NCBI GenBank assembly: GCA_018333655.1
Contig: JAGXTJ010000010.1
Span: forward strand, 1 to 39,279
DNA: 39,279 bases
Reading direction: 5' to 3'
Source of the DNA: Bacillota bacterium
GTDB lineage: Bacteria; Bacillota; UBA994
Each line of letters opens with the position of its first letter. Positions within the stretch are counted from its first letter, which is position 1. The translations under genes and the position numbers were made by a program. Below, one piece after another: positions 22,399 through 32,477 of this stretch. Under the pieces are notes generated by a model. It saw only the letters and a program-made list of their open reading frames with translations. It searched no databases and was not told where the DNA came from.

Positions 22399-23694
22399 TT
22401 GACATTAAAACTGCGGCTCTATGTATATACGGTCATTGCTCTCGGTGTCATTCTCCTCATTGGACTTGGTCTGCCGGAGAGCCCTGCGGAAGTTACGGCG
22501 ATAGTTGTTTTCGGCGTGATTGCCATGCTTTTCGAGGCTTTATCGATTGAAGCGCTGCTTGGCAAATCTACCATTTCCGTTAGTTATGTTCCCATCATAA
22601 CGGTGGCATTACTTTTTGATGTGCAGGTGGCGGCTTGGGTCGGTGCACTGAGTAGTCTCAATGTAAAGGAGATTATGGGTGGTAAGCCCTTGTTGCGAAA
22701 TCTCTTCAATTTCGCGCAAGTGGCAGTTTCTGGAGCAGCTGCAGGGGCCGCTTATGCATACGTTGGCGGAAGTGCTCGGGAAGTGGACATGATTTTTGGC
22801 GCGAGTGTTGTTGTGGGTGTGTTGGCTTTACTACTTGTCAACGCTTTGCTCACTGGCGTTGCGGTCAGTTTGTCTGAACGGGTGGGGTTAGTGAAAGTGC
22901 TTCGGCTTATGCTAGGTAGCGGTGGTCTTGCCTATGTGGTTACTGCCCCTCTCGCCGTACTCACGGCGGTGCTCTACATCCATGTGGGCTACGTGGGGGT
23001 CATACTCTCCCTGCTGCCGCTATTCCTCGCCCGCATGTCGCTTAAACTCTACCGCGATATGCGCCAGCACTACTTAGAGACAGTGCAGGCCCTAGCGCAG
23101 GCCATCGACGCCAAAGACACTTACACGCGGGGGCACTCTGGGCGGGTGGGCATCTATGCGGTCGATATTGCCCGCCGCATGGGCTGGCAGGGCGATAAGC
23201 TCGAGCAAATGTACTTTACGGCCTTGCTGCACGATATTGGCAAAATAGGCGTGCGAGACCACGTTCTTACCAAGGACGGCCGCCTGTCGCAGGCGGAGCG
23301 CGCAGAAATAAACAACCACCCCTCGCTAGGCGCGGATATTGTCCTCAAAATAGCTTACTTAAAGGAGGGCGCCGACTACATACGCCATCACCACGAGCAT
23401 TTTAGTGGGGAAGGCTACCCAAGCCAGCTCGCGGGCGAGACCATACCGCTTGGGGCGCGTATTATCGCCGTGGCCGACGCCTTTGACGCCATGACCTCTG
23501 TGCGCAGTTACCAAGACCCGCGCACCCTACCTGAGGCGCTACAAGAATTGCGCCACTGTAGCGGCAGCCAGTTTGACCCCGAGGTCGTGGAAACTTTTGT
23601 CGGGGCCTTAAGGAGCTATGACGACATAGCCGAGTACACGCGCGAGGCCGCCGCCGTGAACCTCAGTTCTCTTGCGGGGGTTTCCTTGCAGTGA
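22399..23694 (+). CDS. Membrane-bound HD-GYP domain protein
   Basis: Predicted cyclic di-GMP phosphodiesterase or related signalling hydrolase of 431 residues. The N-terminal half (about 5-220) has roughly six or seven hydrophobic segments and acts as a membrane sensor-like region. A short linker leads to the HD-GYP domain (about 225-405), with YTRGHSGRVG, HDIGKIGV, HHEHFSGEGYP and IIAVADAFDAMTS in order, so both the HD metal dyad and the GYP motif are intact. The TTG at 22399 has GCAGGTGA five bases upstream. It ends 62 bp before secA; the secA promoter overlaps its last codons. Confidence 0.9.
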   Translation: MTLKLRLYVYTVIALGVILLIGLGLPESPAEVTAIVVFGVIAMLFEALSIEALLGKSTISVSYVPIITVALLFDVQVAAWVGALSSLNVKEIMGGKPLLRNLFNFAQVAVSGAAAGAAYAYVGGSAREVDMIFGASVVVGVLALLLVNALLTGVAVSLSERVGLVKVLRLMLGSGGLAYVVTAPLAVLTAVLYIHVGYVGVILSLLPLFLARMSLKLYRDMRQHYLETVQALAQAIDAKDTYTRGHSGRVGIYAVDIARRMGWQGDKLEQMYFTALLHDIGKIGVRDHVLTKDGRLSQAERAEINNHPSLGADIVLKIAYLKEGADYIRHHHEHFSGEGYPSQLAGETIPLGARIIAVADAFDAMTSVRSYQDPRTLPEALQELRHCSGSQFDPEVVETFVGALRSYDDIAEYTREAAAVNLSSLAGVSLQ

Positions 23695-23700
23695 TACAAT
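23672..23700 (+). promoter_or_regulatory. Extended -10 promoter of secA
   Basis: TTGCGG (23672-23677), a 17-bp spacer and TACAAT (23695-23700) with an upstream TGA triplet form a strong candidate sigma-A promoter. It overlaps the end of the HD-GYP gene and places the transcript start near 23707. Confidence 0.6.
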
Positions 23701-23716
23701 AAACACAGGTGTGCAT

Positions 23717-23735
23717 GGCTTTCCGAGTGAAAGCC
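23717..23735 (+). promoter_or_regulatory. 5'-end hairpin of the secA leader
   Basis: A 7-bp perfect stem GGCTTTC/GAAAGCC (23717-23723 with 23729-23735) with a 5-base loop lies about 10 bases from the predicted transcript start and is followed by TGTTTTGTT. It may stabilise the message or act as a weak attenuator ahead of the ribosome site at 23743-23750. Confidence 0.4.
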
Positions 23736-23756
23736 TGTTTTGTTAGGAGGAAAATT

Positions 23757-26411
23757 ATGCTGGGGTTTATCAAGAACTTGTTTGACTCCAATGCGCGTGA
23801 GATTAAGCGTCTAGAAAAAGTAGTAGCCGATATAAACTCTCTTGAGCCGAAATTTGTCGCTTTGTCTGACACTGCCTTACGCGCTAAGACAGGGGAATTT
23901 CGCGCGCGCCTGCAGGGCGGCGCGACTTTAGACAGCCTGCTGCCAGAAGCATTTGCGGCAGTGCGCGAGGCGAGCCGGCGTGTTATCGGCCAGCGGCATT
24001 TTGACGTGCAGCTGCTCGGCGGCATGGTTTTGCACCAAGGGCGTATCGCCGAAATGAAGACAGGCGAAGGCAAGACTCTAGTCGCCACTCTTCCTGCCTA
24101 CCTCAATGCCCTGCAGGGCAAGGGTGTGCATGTTATAACCGTTAACGACTACCTCGCCCGTCTGCACAGTGAGTGGATGGGGCAGATTTATCACTTCTTG
24201 GGCCTTGAAGTGGGGCTTATTGTGCATGGGATTGACTTTGCGGCCAGAAAACGCGCTTATGCCGCCGATATCACCTACGGCACCAATAACGAATTTGGCT
24301 TTGACTACCTGCGCGACAACATGGTGCACGACCCCGCGCACATGGTGCAGCGTGAGCTTCATCATGCCATCGTCGACGAAGTAGACAGCATACTTATTGA
24401 TGAGGCGCGCACCCCGCTGATTATTTCGGGGCAGGGGGAGCAGTCGACCGACCTCTACCACCGCTTTGCCCGCCTAGTGCGCACCTTTCGCGAAGACATA
24501 GACTACACCGTGGACGAGAAAATGAAGACGGTGACCCCGACCGAAGTGGCCGTGCACAAGACGGAGAAGGCTTTTGGCGTGGAGAACCTCTTTGATAACA
24601 ACAATATCTCCCTGCAGCATCATCTCAACCAGGCCATACGCGCCAAAGCGCTGATGAAGCTCGACCGCGACTATGTGGTGAAAGACGACGAAGTAATTAT
24701 TGTCGACGAGTTCACAGGCCGCCTGATGTATGGGCGCCGTTACAGCGCGGGGCTGCACCAAGCCATTGAGGCTAAAGAAGGCGTGACCATCGAAAAAGAG
24801 AGCCAGACTCTAGCCAGCATCACCTTCCAGAATTATTTTCGCATGTATACCAAGATCTCTGGCATGACAGGCACCGCTGTAACCGAGGAAGAAGAATTTC
24901 GCCATATCTATAAAATGGACGTAGTTGTTTTGCCGACCAACCGCCCCATGATACGCAAAGACATGGCAGATGTGGTCTACAAGACCGAGAAGGCCAAGTA
25001 TAACGCCGTCATCGAAGACATTATCGCCCGCCACGCCACGGGGCAGCCAGTGCTAGTGGGCACTGTCTCCATCGAAAAATCGGAGTGGCTGAGTGAAATG
25101 CTTAAAAAGCGTCGCATCACCCACCAAGTGCTAAATGCCAAGCACCATGAGCGCGAGGCCGAAATTGTCGCACAGGGCGGGCGCAAGGGCACAGTTACCA
25201 TCGCCACGAACATGGCGGGGCGCGGCACCGATATTATTCTCGGGGGCAATGCCGAGTTTTTGACTCGGCAGGCGCTTATTGCTGCTGGTGTGGCGCCAGA
25301 GGCCCTAGTCGATCTCTTTCTGCGCCAAGACCCCGAATCACTCGCCCTGCGCGAGCGCTACCTCTCCGACCTAGCGGCACGTCAAACTATGACGCAGGCC
25401 GAGCACGAAGAGGTGGTCAGACTGGGTGGCCTGCACATTATTGGCACGGAGCGCCACGAGGCTCGCCGCATAGATAATCAGTTGCGGGGCCGCGCCGGCC
25501 GCCAAGGCGACCCCGGCTCATCGCAGTTCTTTATCTCTCTGGAAGACGATCTTATGCGCCTCTTTGGGGGCGAGACCATGCTTAACTTAATGGATAAGCT
25601 AGGCATGGAAGACGACATGCCGATTGAGCACTCGCTGCTTTCGGGCGCCATAGAGCGCGCGCAAAAGCGCGTGGAAAGCCGCAACTTTGACTTGCGCAAG
25701 CATGTGCTGGAGTACGACGATGTATTAAACAAGCAGCGCACGATTATCTACCGTCAGCGCCGCGAGGCTTTAAGTGGGCAGCTGGACGGCGTGGTCGAAG
25801 CGATGTTTGGCGAAATAATAGACATGGCCCTTGTGGCCTACATCCCCGACAAGACCTATCCCGAAGAGTGGGATGTCACCGGTCTACAGGCAGCCATGGA
25901 AGAGTTTGTGCCCTTAGGGGAGCTAGACCCCGAAACATGGCGACAGTTTACCCGCCATGGCCTGCGCGATGAGATTAATGAGCTCTGCCTAGCAGCCTTA
26001 GCGCGCCGGCAAAGCGAAGTTGGCGCGGAGCTGTTTAACGACCTCAAGCGGGTGGTGCTGCTACGCATGGTGGACACCAAGTGGATGAGCCACCTCGACA
26101 ATATGGAGGAGCTGCGCCAAGGCATTGGCCTACGTGCGTACGGACAAAAGGACCCGCTGGTGGAATACAAGCTCGAATCCTACGAAATGTTTCAGCAGAT
26201 GATTGCCGAAATTAAGCAGGATGTGGTGCGCTATGTCTTCCGCGTGCAAGTCGTCGGCGAACCGCAAGCCGCCCCTGTGGTCAAGGTACGCCCCACGGCG
26301 AGCCCTGCCCCACAAGCCGCGCCTCGCGATAGCAAGCTGCTAGGGCGTAATGACCCCTGCCCCTGTGGTAGTGGCAAGAAGTACAAGAAATGTTGTGGAC
26401 GTGAGTCGTAA
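23757..26411 (+). CDS. secA: Preprotein translocase ATPase SecA
   Basis: Motor ATPase that drives unfolded preproteins through SecYEG. The protein has 884 residues. The first nucleotide-binding fold has MKTGEGKT (Walker A) and [19 protein letters not shown]. The preprotein-binding and second fold regions follow, with [14 protein letters not shown] and [14 protein letters not shown]. The helical scaffold and wing domains follow, and the zinc-binding SEC-C tail [14 protein letters not shown] closes the protein. ATG at 23757 with TTAGGAGG six bases upstream is chosen; an upstream GTG lies before the leader hairpin. prfB follows 12 bp downstream, the common Firmicutes order. Confidence 0.97.
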   Translation: MLGFIKNLFDSNAREIKRLEKVVADINSLEPKFVALSDTALRAKTGEFRARLQGGATLDSLLPEAFAAVREASRRVIGQRHFDVQLLGGMVLHQGRIAEMKTGEGKTLVATLPAYLNALQGKGVHVITVNDYLARLHSEWMGQIYHFLGLEVGLIVHGIDFAARKRAYAADITYGTNNEFGFDYLRDNMVHDPAHMVQRELHHAIVDEVDSILIDEARTPLIISGQGEQSTDLYHRFARLVRTFREDIDYTVDEKMKTVTPTEVAVHKTEKAFGVENLFDNNNISLQHHLNQAIRAKALMKLDRDYVVKDDEVIIVDEFTGRLMYGRRYSAGLHQAIEAKEGVTIEKESQTLASITFQNYFRMYTKISGMTGTAVTEEEEFRHIYKMDVVVLPTNRPMIRKDMADVVYKTEKAKYNAVIEDIIARHATGQPVLVGTVSIEKSEWLSEMLKKRRITHQVLNAKHHEREAEIVAQGGRKGTVTIATNMAGRGTDIILGGNAEFLTRQALIAAGVAPEALVDLFLRQDPESLALRERYLSDLAARQTMTQAEHEEVVRLGGLHIIGTERHEARRIDNQLRGRAGRQGDPGSSQFFISLEDDLMRLFGGETMLNLMDKLGMEDDMPIEHSLLSGAIERAQKRVESRNFDLRKHVLEYDDVLNKQRTIIYRQRREALSGQLDGVVEAMFGEIIDMALVAYIPDKTYPEEWDVTGLQAAMEEFVPLGELDPETWRQFTRHGLRDEINELCLAALARRQSEVGAELFNDLKRVVLLRMVDTKWMSHLDNMEELRQGIGLRAYGQKDPLVEYKLESYEMFQQMIAEIKQDVVRYVFRVQVVGEPQAAPVVKVRPTASPAPQAAPRDSKLLGRNDPCPCGSGKKYKKCCGRES

Positions 26412-26423
26412 GGAGGGGTACCC

Positions 26424-27531
26424 TTGTTAAACACGGCAGAGTTACGGGCGCAGGCCGCAAAAATGGCACTTTGGGCAGATAGTTTGCGGGGGTCTCTTTG
26501 ACCTACCGCACAAGCAGCAACGCATCGGGGCTTTAGCAGAACTTACTTCCGCGCTTGATTTTTGGGCAGATGTATCTTCCGCGCAAAAGACACTCGCTGA
26601 GCTAAGTGCGCTGCAAAACGAAGTGCGCGCCTGGCAGACACTTAAGGACGAGGCGGTCGATGTAGGCGAGCTGATTGCCCTCGCCGAGGAGCTAGAGGAC
26701 ACCGCGGCGCTAGAGGGTGTGCCGCTTCGCCTCACCGCTCTCGAAGGGCAGCTTACAGAACTTGAGTTGCGTCTTTTACTAGCCGGACCCTATGCCAGAA
26801 ACCACTGCATAGTTGAGCTGCACCCTGGCGCGGGCGGTGTAGATTCGCAAGACTGGGCCTCCATGCTCATGCGTATGTACATCCGCTATGCGGAAAAACG
26901 TGGTTTCGGAGTGGAAGTACTTGACTACTTGGCCGGAGACGAGGCGGGGCTAAAAAGTGTCTCCCTGCTCGTGAAGGGCGAGTTTGCTTACGGCTACCTG
27001 CATGCCGAGAAGGGCGTTCATCGCCTTGTTAGGCTCTCACCTTTCGACTCCTCCGGGCGCAGGCACACCTCTTTTGCCTCGGTATCTGTTTTGCCCGTGA
27101 TTGACGAAGAAGAAGCACTCGAAATTGACCCTGAAGACTTGCGCATAGATACTTATCGGAGCAGCGGGGCGGGGGGACAGAATGTCAACAAAACTGACTC
27201 GGCGGTGCGCATCACTCATCTGCCTACTAATATCGTCGTGCAGTGCCAGAACGAACGTTCCCAGCTAAACAATAAAGCCACTGCAATGCGCATGCTGCGC
27301 GGCAAACTTATGGAGCGGAGGCTCGAAGAGCAGCAAAAGGAGATTGATCGGCTACGGGGCGATATCGGGGAGATCGCCTGGGGCAATCAGATACGCTCTT
27401 ATGTCTTTCATCCCTACAACATGGTCAAAGACCACCGCACGGGCGAAGAAACGGGCAATGTGCAGGGCGTTATGGATGGCGCACTAGACCCCTTCATTGA
27501 TGCTTTTCTGCGCTGGCAGGCCAAACGCTGA
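26424..27531 (+). CDS. prfB: Peptide chain release factor 2 with programmed +1 frameshift
   Basis: RF2 terminates translation at UGA and UAA. The gene begins at TTG 26424, with AAGGAGGGG upstream, and reads 25 codons (ending in the family-typical LRGSL) to an in-frame TGA at 26499-26501. The site is CTT TGA C preceded by GGGGG three bases before CTT, the known autoregulatory frameshift cassette. After a +1 slip on CTT the second frame continues as DLPHKQQRI to 27531, giving 368 residues in all, the normal RF2 length. The codon-recognition motif SPF and the catalytic GGQ (GAGGQNVNKTDSAVR) are both present. Coupling to secA is tight. Confidence 0.96.
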
Positions 27532-27631
27532 CACAGGCATAAGCCAGCAGGTACTTGACACCTTGGTCTGACTTCAGGTGCTACACCAGCAATAGGGAGT
27601 AGTTTGGATTGTCTAGAACGGGAGGAAGAGT

Positions 27632-28321
27632 ATGAAGAAAACCTTGCTCTGGATGTTGCTCGTAGCTTTTGTACTGTCGGTAGTTACTTTTCTAGCGCCG
27701 CATCTTATCGCCCGCGGAATCGAAATGGGCCTCTATCGTACCCTGGGGGCCGATGTTTCTGTGCGGCTGGCCAGCTACCCTTCGCTAAGGCTATTGCTCG
27801 GCCAATTTGAGCAGATTGAAATCGAAGCCAAGAACGTGAGCCTAGGGGGTCTGGTAGCCAATCAGTACGCCCTAGTCGCCGAGAATGTTGCCGTCAACAT
27901 GCGTGAGCTACTCATGAAGCGCGAAGTGCGTTTTCGTAACGAGGGCCAGATGCAGGTGCGCGTGGTGGTAGAAGAGGGTGAGTTAAGCAAACTCTTGTGG
28001 GAGCGTATCCCCGAGCTGCGGGGTTGGCGCATACAGCTCCATGCAGGAAGGGTGACGGTGCTCGGGCAGGTGCCCCTTCTTAACGCCAAAGTAGATATCG
28101 CTGTGCAGGGTAAATTTGTGGCCGTGGGCCAAGATAAGATTGCCTTTGTCCCAGAAGGGGTAGAAATTCTCGGCGCTCCGCTCCCTGCGGCCTTAGTAAA
28201 CGCCGTCATGCAGGATACGCAGTTTCATATAGATTTAGCTGCGGCACCTATGCCGCTTGAGCTCTTGGATGTTAAAATGGAACCGGGCCAGCTCATTGTG
28301 GTGGCTCGTGTCTTGCGTTGA
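27632..28321 (+). CDS. DUF2993 (LmeA-like) exported lipid-binding-type protein
   Basis: A 229-residue protein with an N-terminal hydrophobic signal or anchor (residues about 5-27), followed by a DUF2993-type domain with short beta strands around QFEQIEIEAKNVSLGGL and MQVRVVVEEGELSKLL. LmeA of mycobacteria, in the same family, binds phospholipid and supports lipomannan synthesis, so an envelope role is likely but not shown. ATG follows GGAGGAAGAG by a normal distance. It stops 12 bp before the DUF5693 gene and heads the envelope cluster. Confidence 0.8.
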   Translation: MKKTLLWMLLVAFVLSVVTFLAPHLIARGIEMGLYRTLGADVSVRLASYPSLRLLLGQFEQIEIEAKNVSLGGLVANQYALVAENVAVNMRELLMKREVRFRNEGQMQVRVVVEEGELSKLLWERIPELRGWRIQLHAGRVTVLGQVPLLNAKVDIAVQGKFVAVGQDKIAFVPEGVEILGAPLPAALVNAVMQDTQFHIDLAAAPMPLELLDVKMEPGQLIVVARVLR

Positions 28322-28333
28322 AAGGTGTTGTGC

Positions 28334-30220
28334 ATGGTCCGCCGACTAACTGTTCTGCTTTTAATCGTCATTGTTCTCAGTACTGTGACCATACTCGGGG
28401 AGCGGCACCAGGTGGAGCGACAGAATAAGCAAGTCGCGCTCTTTATGGATGGCACCGACTTGTACTATCGCTCCCGCGAGAAGTCTCTTGACTTGACGCT
28501 GTACCTGCGCCAGCTTAAGGAGGCAGGTCTTTACGGCATCGCCAGCCATGTTGTTCCTCTGCGCGACAAGGCGCTACTTGGTGATGTAGTGATAAAGGCT
28601 GCGGGGGCCGATGCCGCCCTGTACGCAGAAGCCTTAGGTTTGCGTCGCCCCTTGCCTACCCAATCCCTAGTGCATGTAAAAGTTCCGGCCCTGCAGGAAC
28701 CCATTACGAGGCTGATCGAAGAACTTTCGCCTGGTCTTGAGGTGACCATTTTTGGTCCCGTAGTCTATACGGAAATCCCTTTTGAAAGGCTGCGACGGGC
28801 CAGCCTTGGTTTTTCGCCTACCCTCCTCGCGGCTATTGACGAGGTAGGGCTGGCGTTTTTGCCCGTGTTTTCGCCTTACACAGGTAGCTCCGTGCGCGAA
28901 ATGGCCGCCTACCTTACTTCGCGCGACGTGGCAGGGGTGATGTTCACCGGCAACCGCTTGGCTGAAGACTTGTCGGGCGTGGATAAACTCAAAGAAGTTA
29001 TTAGCGAGAGAAATTTAAGGCTGTACTGGTTACAGCGGCACGATACCCTGCGCGGCTACGTTCCCTTGGTAGGGGTGGAGGGCATTTTAACCGACGAGAG
29101 CCGCATCATTCGTGCCTTTCGTCCTTCGCGTATTGAGACCAACAACCCCCTCGTCACGCCTTACAGCATGACCGACCGCTGGTTAGGCTCCGTAAAAGAA
29201 TACAATGTGCGTGCCATCTACATGCGACCGTTTTATCGTGAGCCAGACATCGCCTACAATGTCGAATATGTGCGTCTCTTGGCCGCTAGTCTTCAGAAGG
29301 CGGGTTTTACCTTGGGCTCGGCCGAGGCTTTTACAAGGTTTTACCCCTCGCCCTGGCAGTTTTACTTGGTGGGCCTAGGCATCGCCCTCATCGGCGTCGC
29401 CTTAGTGCGTAAGTTTAAATTTCCGCCTATCCTTGGAGCACTCGGCATGGCCGGGGTTGCGCTCGGGCAAGTTTTGCTGCTGACCCCCTGGAGCGTCGAA
29501 GTGCGACTGGCAGTAGCACTTGTCGGGGCCATTCTAGCCAGTTTCGCGGGGCTCGCCCTGTGGAAAGACGAGAAGTTGTGGTGGAAGAGCTTTCTCCTCA
29601 TTAATGGCACCTCGCTCGGGCTCGGGCTTCTGGTCGCCAGCTACCTAAGTGACTACTACTTTATAGCTGAGTTTCGTTACTTTCGCGGGGTCAAGCTGCA
29701 GTATGCGGCTCCGCTGGTAATTTTGGCGGCGCTGCTCTTTCTGCCAAGGCTAAGACAGCTCTTTGGCGAAGTAAAAGATGAAATTAGACGAGTGGGGCTC
29801 CTTGGGGCGGCCCTCCTTTTAATGCTCCTGGCCTGGGCACTAGCCGTTTTTATCTGGCGTTCGGGGCATGTGCACTCCATCAGTCAGTTTGAGCTCGAGC
29901 TGCGCTTCTGGCTAGAGGAAGTGCTCATCGCTCGTCCCCGTTTTAAAGAAATACTTATCCACCCTGTGCTACTAGTCATTCTCTATTTTCGCAGCCGGCT
30001 TTCGCGCTTAGTCTTTGAGGGCGGGCTAGTGGTGGCTGCTATTGCTCAAGTCTCTATCGTCAACACCTTTATGCATTTGCGCACTCCCCTCGCGCATTCC
30101 TTGCTCCGAGTCTTTCATGGGCTGTGGATAGGGGCCATCTTAGGAGTACTGGCCATAGTCGTTTTACGGCAGCTCATCGCCCGCTACGTAGTCCTCGCGG
30201 GGAGGGCAGTCAAACGATGA
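28334..30220 (+). CDS. DUF5693 family multi-pass membrane protein
   Basis: A 628-residue protein with an N-terminal transmembrane helix, a large extracytoplasmic domain (about 30-335) that resembles the DUF5693 family, and a C-terminal block of about seven to nine membrane helices (about 340-620). Family members are found in Clostridia next to csaB and glycosyltransferases, as here; their biochemical role is not known. I chose ATG at 28334, six bases after AAAGGTG. The stop overlaps the next ATG (ATGA), so translation is coupled. A role in transport or modification of cell-wall glycopolymer is inferred from context only. Confidence 0.78.
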   Translation: MVRRLTVLLLIVIVLSTVTILGERHQVERQNKQVALFMDGTDLYYRSREKSLDLTLYLRQLKEAGLYGIASHVVPLRDKALLGDVVIKAAGADAALYAEALGLRRPLPTQSLVHVKVPALQEPITRLIEELSPGLEVTIFGPVVYTEIPFERLRRASLGFSPTLLAAIDEVGLAFLPVFSPYTGSSVREMAAYLTSRDVAGVMFTGNRLAEDLSGVDKLKEVISERNLRLYWLQRHDTLRGYVPLVGVEGILTDESRIIRAFRPSRIETNNPLVTPYSMTDRWLGSVKEYNVRAIYMRPFYREPDIAYNVEYVRLLAASLQKAGFTLGSAEAFTRFYPSPWQFYLVGLGIALIGVALVRKFKFPPILGALGMAGVALGQVLLLTPWSVEVRLAVALVGAILASFAGLALWKDEKLWWKSFLLINGTSLGLGLLVASYLSDYYFIAEFRYFRGVKLQYAAPLVILAALLFLPRLRQLFGEVKDEIRRVGLLGAALLLMLLAWALAVFIWRSGHVHSISQFELELRFWLEEVLIARPRFKEILIHPVLLVILYFRSRLSRLVFEGGLVVAAIAQVSIVNTFMHLRTPLAHSLLRVFHGLWIGAILGVLAIVVLRQLIARYVVLAGRAVKR

Positions 30221-31320
30221 AGGTGGTGCATATTAATGGCGGGGGAGAAACGGGTGGCGGCAAGAGCCACCTCGTGACCCTACTGCCGCATCTCCGGGCC
30301 GCGGGATGCGACGCTTCTTTAATTGTGTTTACCCATGGCTTGCTAGAACAGGAAGCCATGGCGGTGGGCGTTCCTACCACTTGCTTAGGCGTGAGTCGCA
30401 TGATGTCTTACAAGCTCTTTCAGCGGCTCCATCAACTTTTAAAGGCTGAAAAACCCAACCTTGTGCATACCCATGGCGGCAGAGCTAACCTTTACGGGCG
30501 CCTGGCGGCAAGGCTGGCTGGCATTCAATGCGTCGTCACGACCGTGCATAGCTATAGCGACCTCGATTACAACAAGGCCTGGCACAACACTTGGTTTTCC
30601 CTTGTGGACAGGCTCACTTGGTTTTTTACCGATTACTTTATCGCCGTCTCGCACCACTTAAGAGACTCTTTCACCATGCGCGGCGTCTCACCTAGCCGTA
30701 TTGCCGTGGTCCATAATGGCATAGCCCCGTGGCAGGGGGAAAAAATTGACCTGCGACTCCGCTTCGCACTGGGGTCAGGGCCGGTGCTGTGCGCTGTAGG
30801 GCGCTTCGTGCCTGTTAAACGGTTTGATGTGCTCATTAGAGCCATGAGTCAAGTGCTGGCCGCGTTTCCTGAGGCCAGCTTGGTGCTGGTCGGCGAGGGA
30901 CCAGAAGAGGGGGCCATGCGTGCCCTAGCACAGTCTCTCGGTCTAGAAAAGAGGCTGTTCTTTGTAGGTTACCGGACTGATGCTAGAGCCATGCTTAGTA
31001 GTGCCGATGCCTTTGTTATGTCTTCAGACATGGAGGGCCTACCCATAGTGCTCTTAGAGGCCTTGGCCGCCCATGTTCCGGTCGTCGCCACGCGCGTGGG
31101 GGGTATCCCCGAAGTAGTGGAGGACGACAAAACTGCCCTTTTGGTCCCCAAAAATAGTCCAGAGGCTCTAGGCGAGGCCCTAGTCGCCTGTCTGGCCGAT
31201 AAGGCGGCAGCAGTGCGTCGCGCCACCCTCGGTCGACAATGGTTTATGGAGAACGGCACGGCAGAGGCCATGACGCTTAAAACACTGGCTCTCTATAAAA
31301 AGTGGGGAGGTGGCTTATGA
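30217..31320 (+). CDS. GT4-family glycosyltransferase
   Basis: Predicted cytoplasmic retaining glycosyltransferase of 367 residues in the GT-B fold. The N-terminal glycine-rich loop is MKVVHINGGGETGGGKSHL. The C-terminal nucleotide-sugar domain has VGRFVPVKRFDVLI, LVGEGPEEGAM, and the EX7E-type run SDMEGLPIVLLEALA followed by PVVATRVGGIPEVV. ATG overlaps the stop of the DUF5693 gene, and its own stop overlaps the next ATG. The acceptor is unknown; the position before csaB suggests secondary cell-wall polymer synthesis. Confidence 0.9.
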   Translation: MKVVHINGGGETGGGKSHLVTLLPHLRAAGCDASLIVFTHGLLEQEAMAVGVPTTCLGVSRMMSYKLFQRLHQLLKAEKPNLVHTHGGRANLYGRLAARLAGIQCVVTTVHSYSDLDYNKAWHNTWFSLVDRLTWFFTDYFIAVSHHLRDSFTMRGVSPSRIAVVHNGIAPWQGEKIDLRLRFALGSGPVLCAVGRFVPVKRFDVLIRAMSQVLAAFPEASLVLVGEGPEEGAMRALAQSLGLEKRLFFVGYRTDARAMLSSADAFVMSSDMEGLPIVLLEALAAHVPVVATRVGGIPEVVEDDKTALLVPKNSPEALGEALVACLADKAAAVRRATLGRQWFMENGTAEAMTLKTLALYKKWGGGL

Positions 31321-32477
31321 TGGCCAAAGGCGTCGACGGCGCGATAGTCAGCAGGCGAACGATAGTCATCTTTAGCGCCACTCCCTGGCAGGGCTTAGTT
31401 GGGCGTCCCCACCACTTGGCGCGGCACTTCGCCTCGCGTGGTGAGCGTGTGCTCTTCGTCGAGCCGGCCATTACCTGGCTTTCGCCACTGAAAAAGCTCA
31501 AGCTCCTTCTAAAGTTTCACTTTGGCAGACTACTGCCCCTAGAAGAGAACTTAGCCGTCCTCACGCCGCCCCCCATCATGCCAGCAGGTTACCGCTTTCG
31601 TGCGGTCAATAAGCTTAACCAGACGCTTTTAGAGCGCAGTATCATGACCGCTCTTCGCCGCCTAGACTGGCCCGCAGGCCTAGTAATTACGCACTTGCCT
31701 GGCACGGCCGACTTCCCCGGCACTATGCCGCTGCTTTATGAGTGTGTCGATGACCATGCGGCCTTTAGTCAGTATTCCTCCCTGTGGCAGAAAGAAGTGG
31801 TACAGGAGCTAGAGTATGATCTCTTGCGGCGGGCGAGAGGAGTAGTAGCTACGGCACAAGTGCTCTTTGCACGGTGCCAAAAATACCATCCGAAGGCGCT
31901 ACTGATTGGGAATGGAGCGGCAGTGGAGCATTTTTCCGATGCAGCCGGCGGCAAGTCAGGCGCGACCGGACTTAGTGGCCTAGTAGCAGGATTTTATGGC
32001 GGCATTGGTGCCTGGGTGGACTTAGAGCTCATCGCTAGGGCGGCGGAGCTGGCGCCCCACTGGTCGTTTTACTTGGCGGGGCCGCGCGAAGGCTCTGTAG
32101 AGCTGCCTCGTTTTCCGGGCAATGTGTTCTTGCCTGGTTTTATACCCTTTGCTGAGTTGCCTCCTATCTTGGCCGACTTTGATGTGGCCCTTGTTCCCTT
32201 TAAAACCAATGAACTGACGATAAGCGTTAATCCCATCAAGCTCTATGAGTACTTCGCCGCCGGTAAGCCGGTGCTTGTTGCGGATATCCCAGAGCTCACC
32301 CGTTGGGGGGAGTTAGTCTACCCTGTGACTTCAGCCTCGGACTTGGTGGCGGCACTAGAAACTGCCTGCCATGAAAGCGCGGAATTAAAGGCGAAGCGCC
32401 AGCAGGTAGCCATGGATAATTCATGGGCAGCGAAGGTTGACCTGCTCCTTGACTACATGAAAGGTTTAGGGCTATGA
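31317..32477 (+). CDS. Glycosyltransferase (TuaH-like)
   Basis: A GT-B type glycosyltransferase of 386 residues. The N-terminus has FSATPWQGLVGRPHHLARHF, then ECVDDHAAF near residue 145, ARGVVATAQVLFARCQKY, NGAAVEHF and, in the second lobe, YGGIGAWVDLELIARAA and PIKLYEYFAAGKPVLVADIPE. This order is seen in TuaH and related teichuronic-acid-type enzymes. ATG at 31317 is chosen, six bases after GGGGAGG; a second ATG follows directly. Start and stop are both in ATGA overlaps, so it is coupled to the neighbours on each side. Confidence 0.82.
   Translation: MMAKGVDGAIVSRRTIVIFSATPWQGLVGRPHHLARHFASRGERVLFVEPAITWLSPLKKLKLLLKFHFGRLLPLEENLAVLTPPPIMPAGYRFRAVNKLNQTLLERSIMTALRRLDWPAGLVITHLPGTADFPGTMPLLYECVDDHAAFSQYSSLWQKEVVQELEYDLLRRARGVVATAQVLFARCQKYHPKALLIGNGAAVEHFSDAAGGKSGATGLSGLVAGFYGGIGAWVDLELIARAAELAPHWSFYLAGPREGSVELPRFPGNVFLPGFIPFAELPPILADFDVALVPFKTNELTISVNPIKLYEYFAAGKPVLVADIPELTRWGELVYPVTSASDLVAALETACHESAELKAKRQQVAMDNSWAAKVDLLLDYMKGLGL

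Noticed and set aside
26424-26622. prfB as a frameshifted pseudogene
   Set aside because: The in-frame TGA has the exact RF2 recoding context and the joined product has a full normal length with GGQ and SPF motifs.
27532-27631. Promoter with TTGACA before the DUF2993 gene
   Set aside because: A TTGACA is present near 27555 but no acceptable -10 lies 16-18 bp downstream; not strong enough to report.
30124-30216. Earlier start of the first glycosyltransferase
   Set aside because: It would overlap the DUF5693 gene by nearly 100 bp; the ATG at 30217 is in a normal ATGA coupling and begins the family's usual N-terminus.
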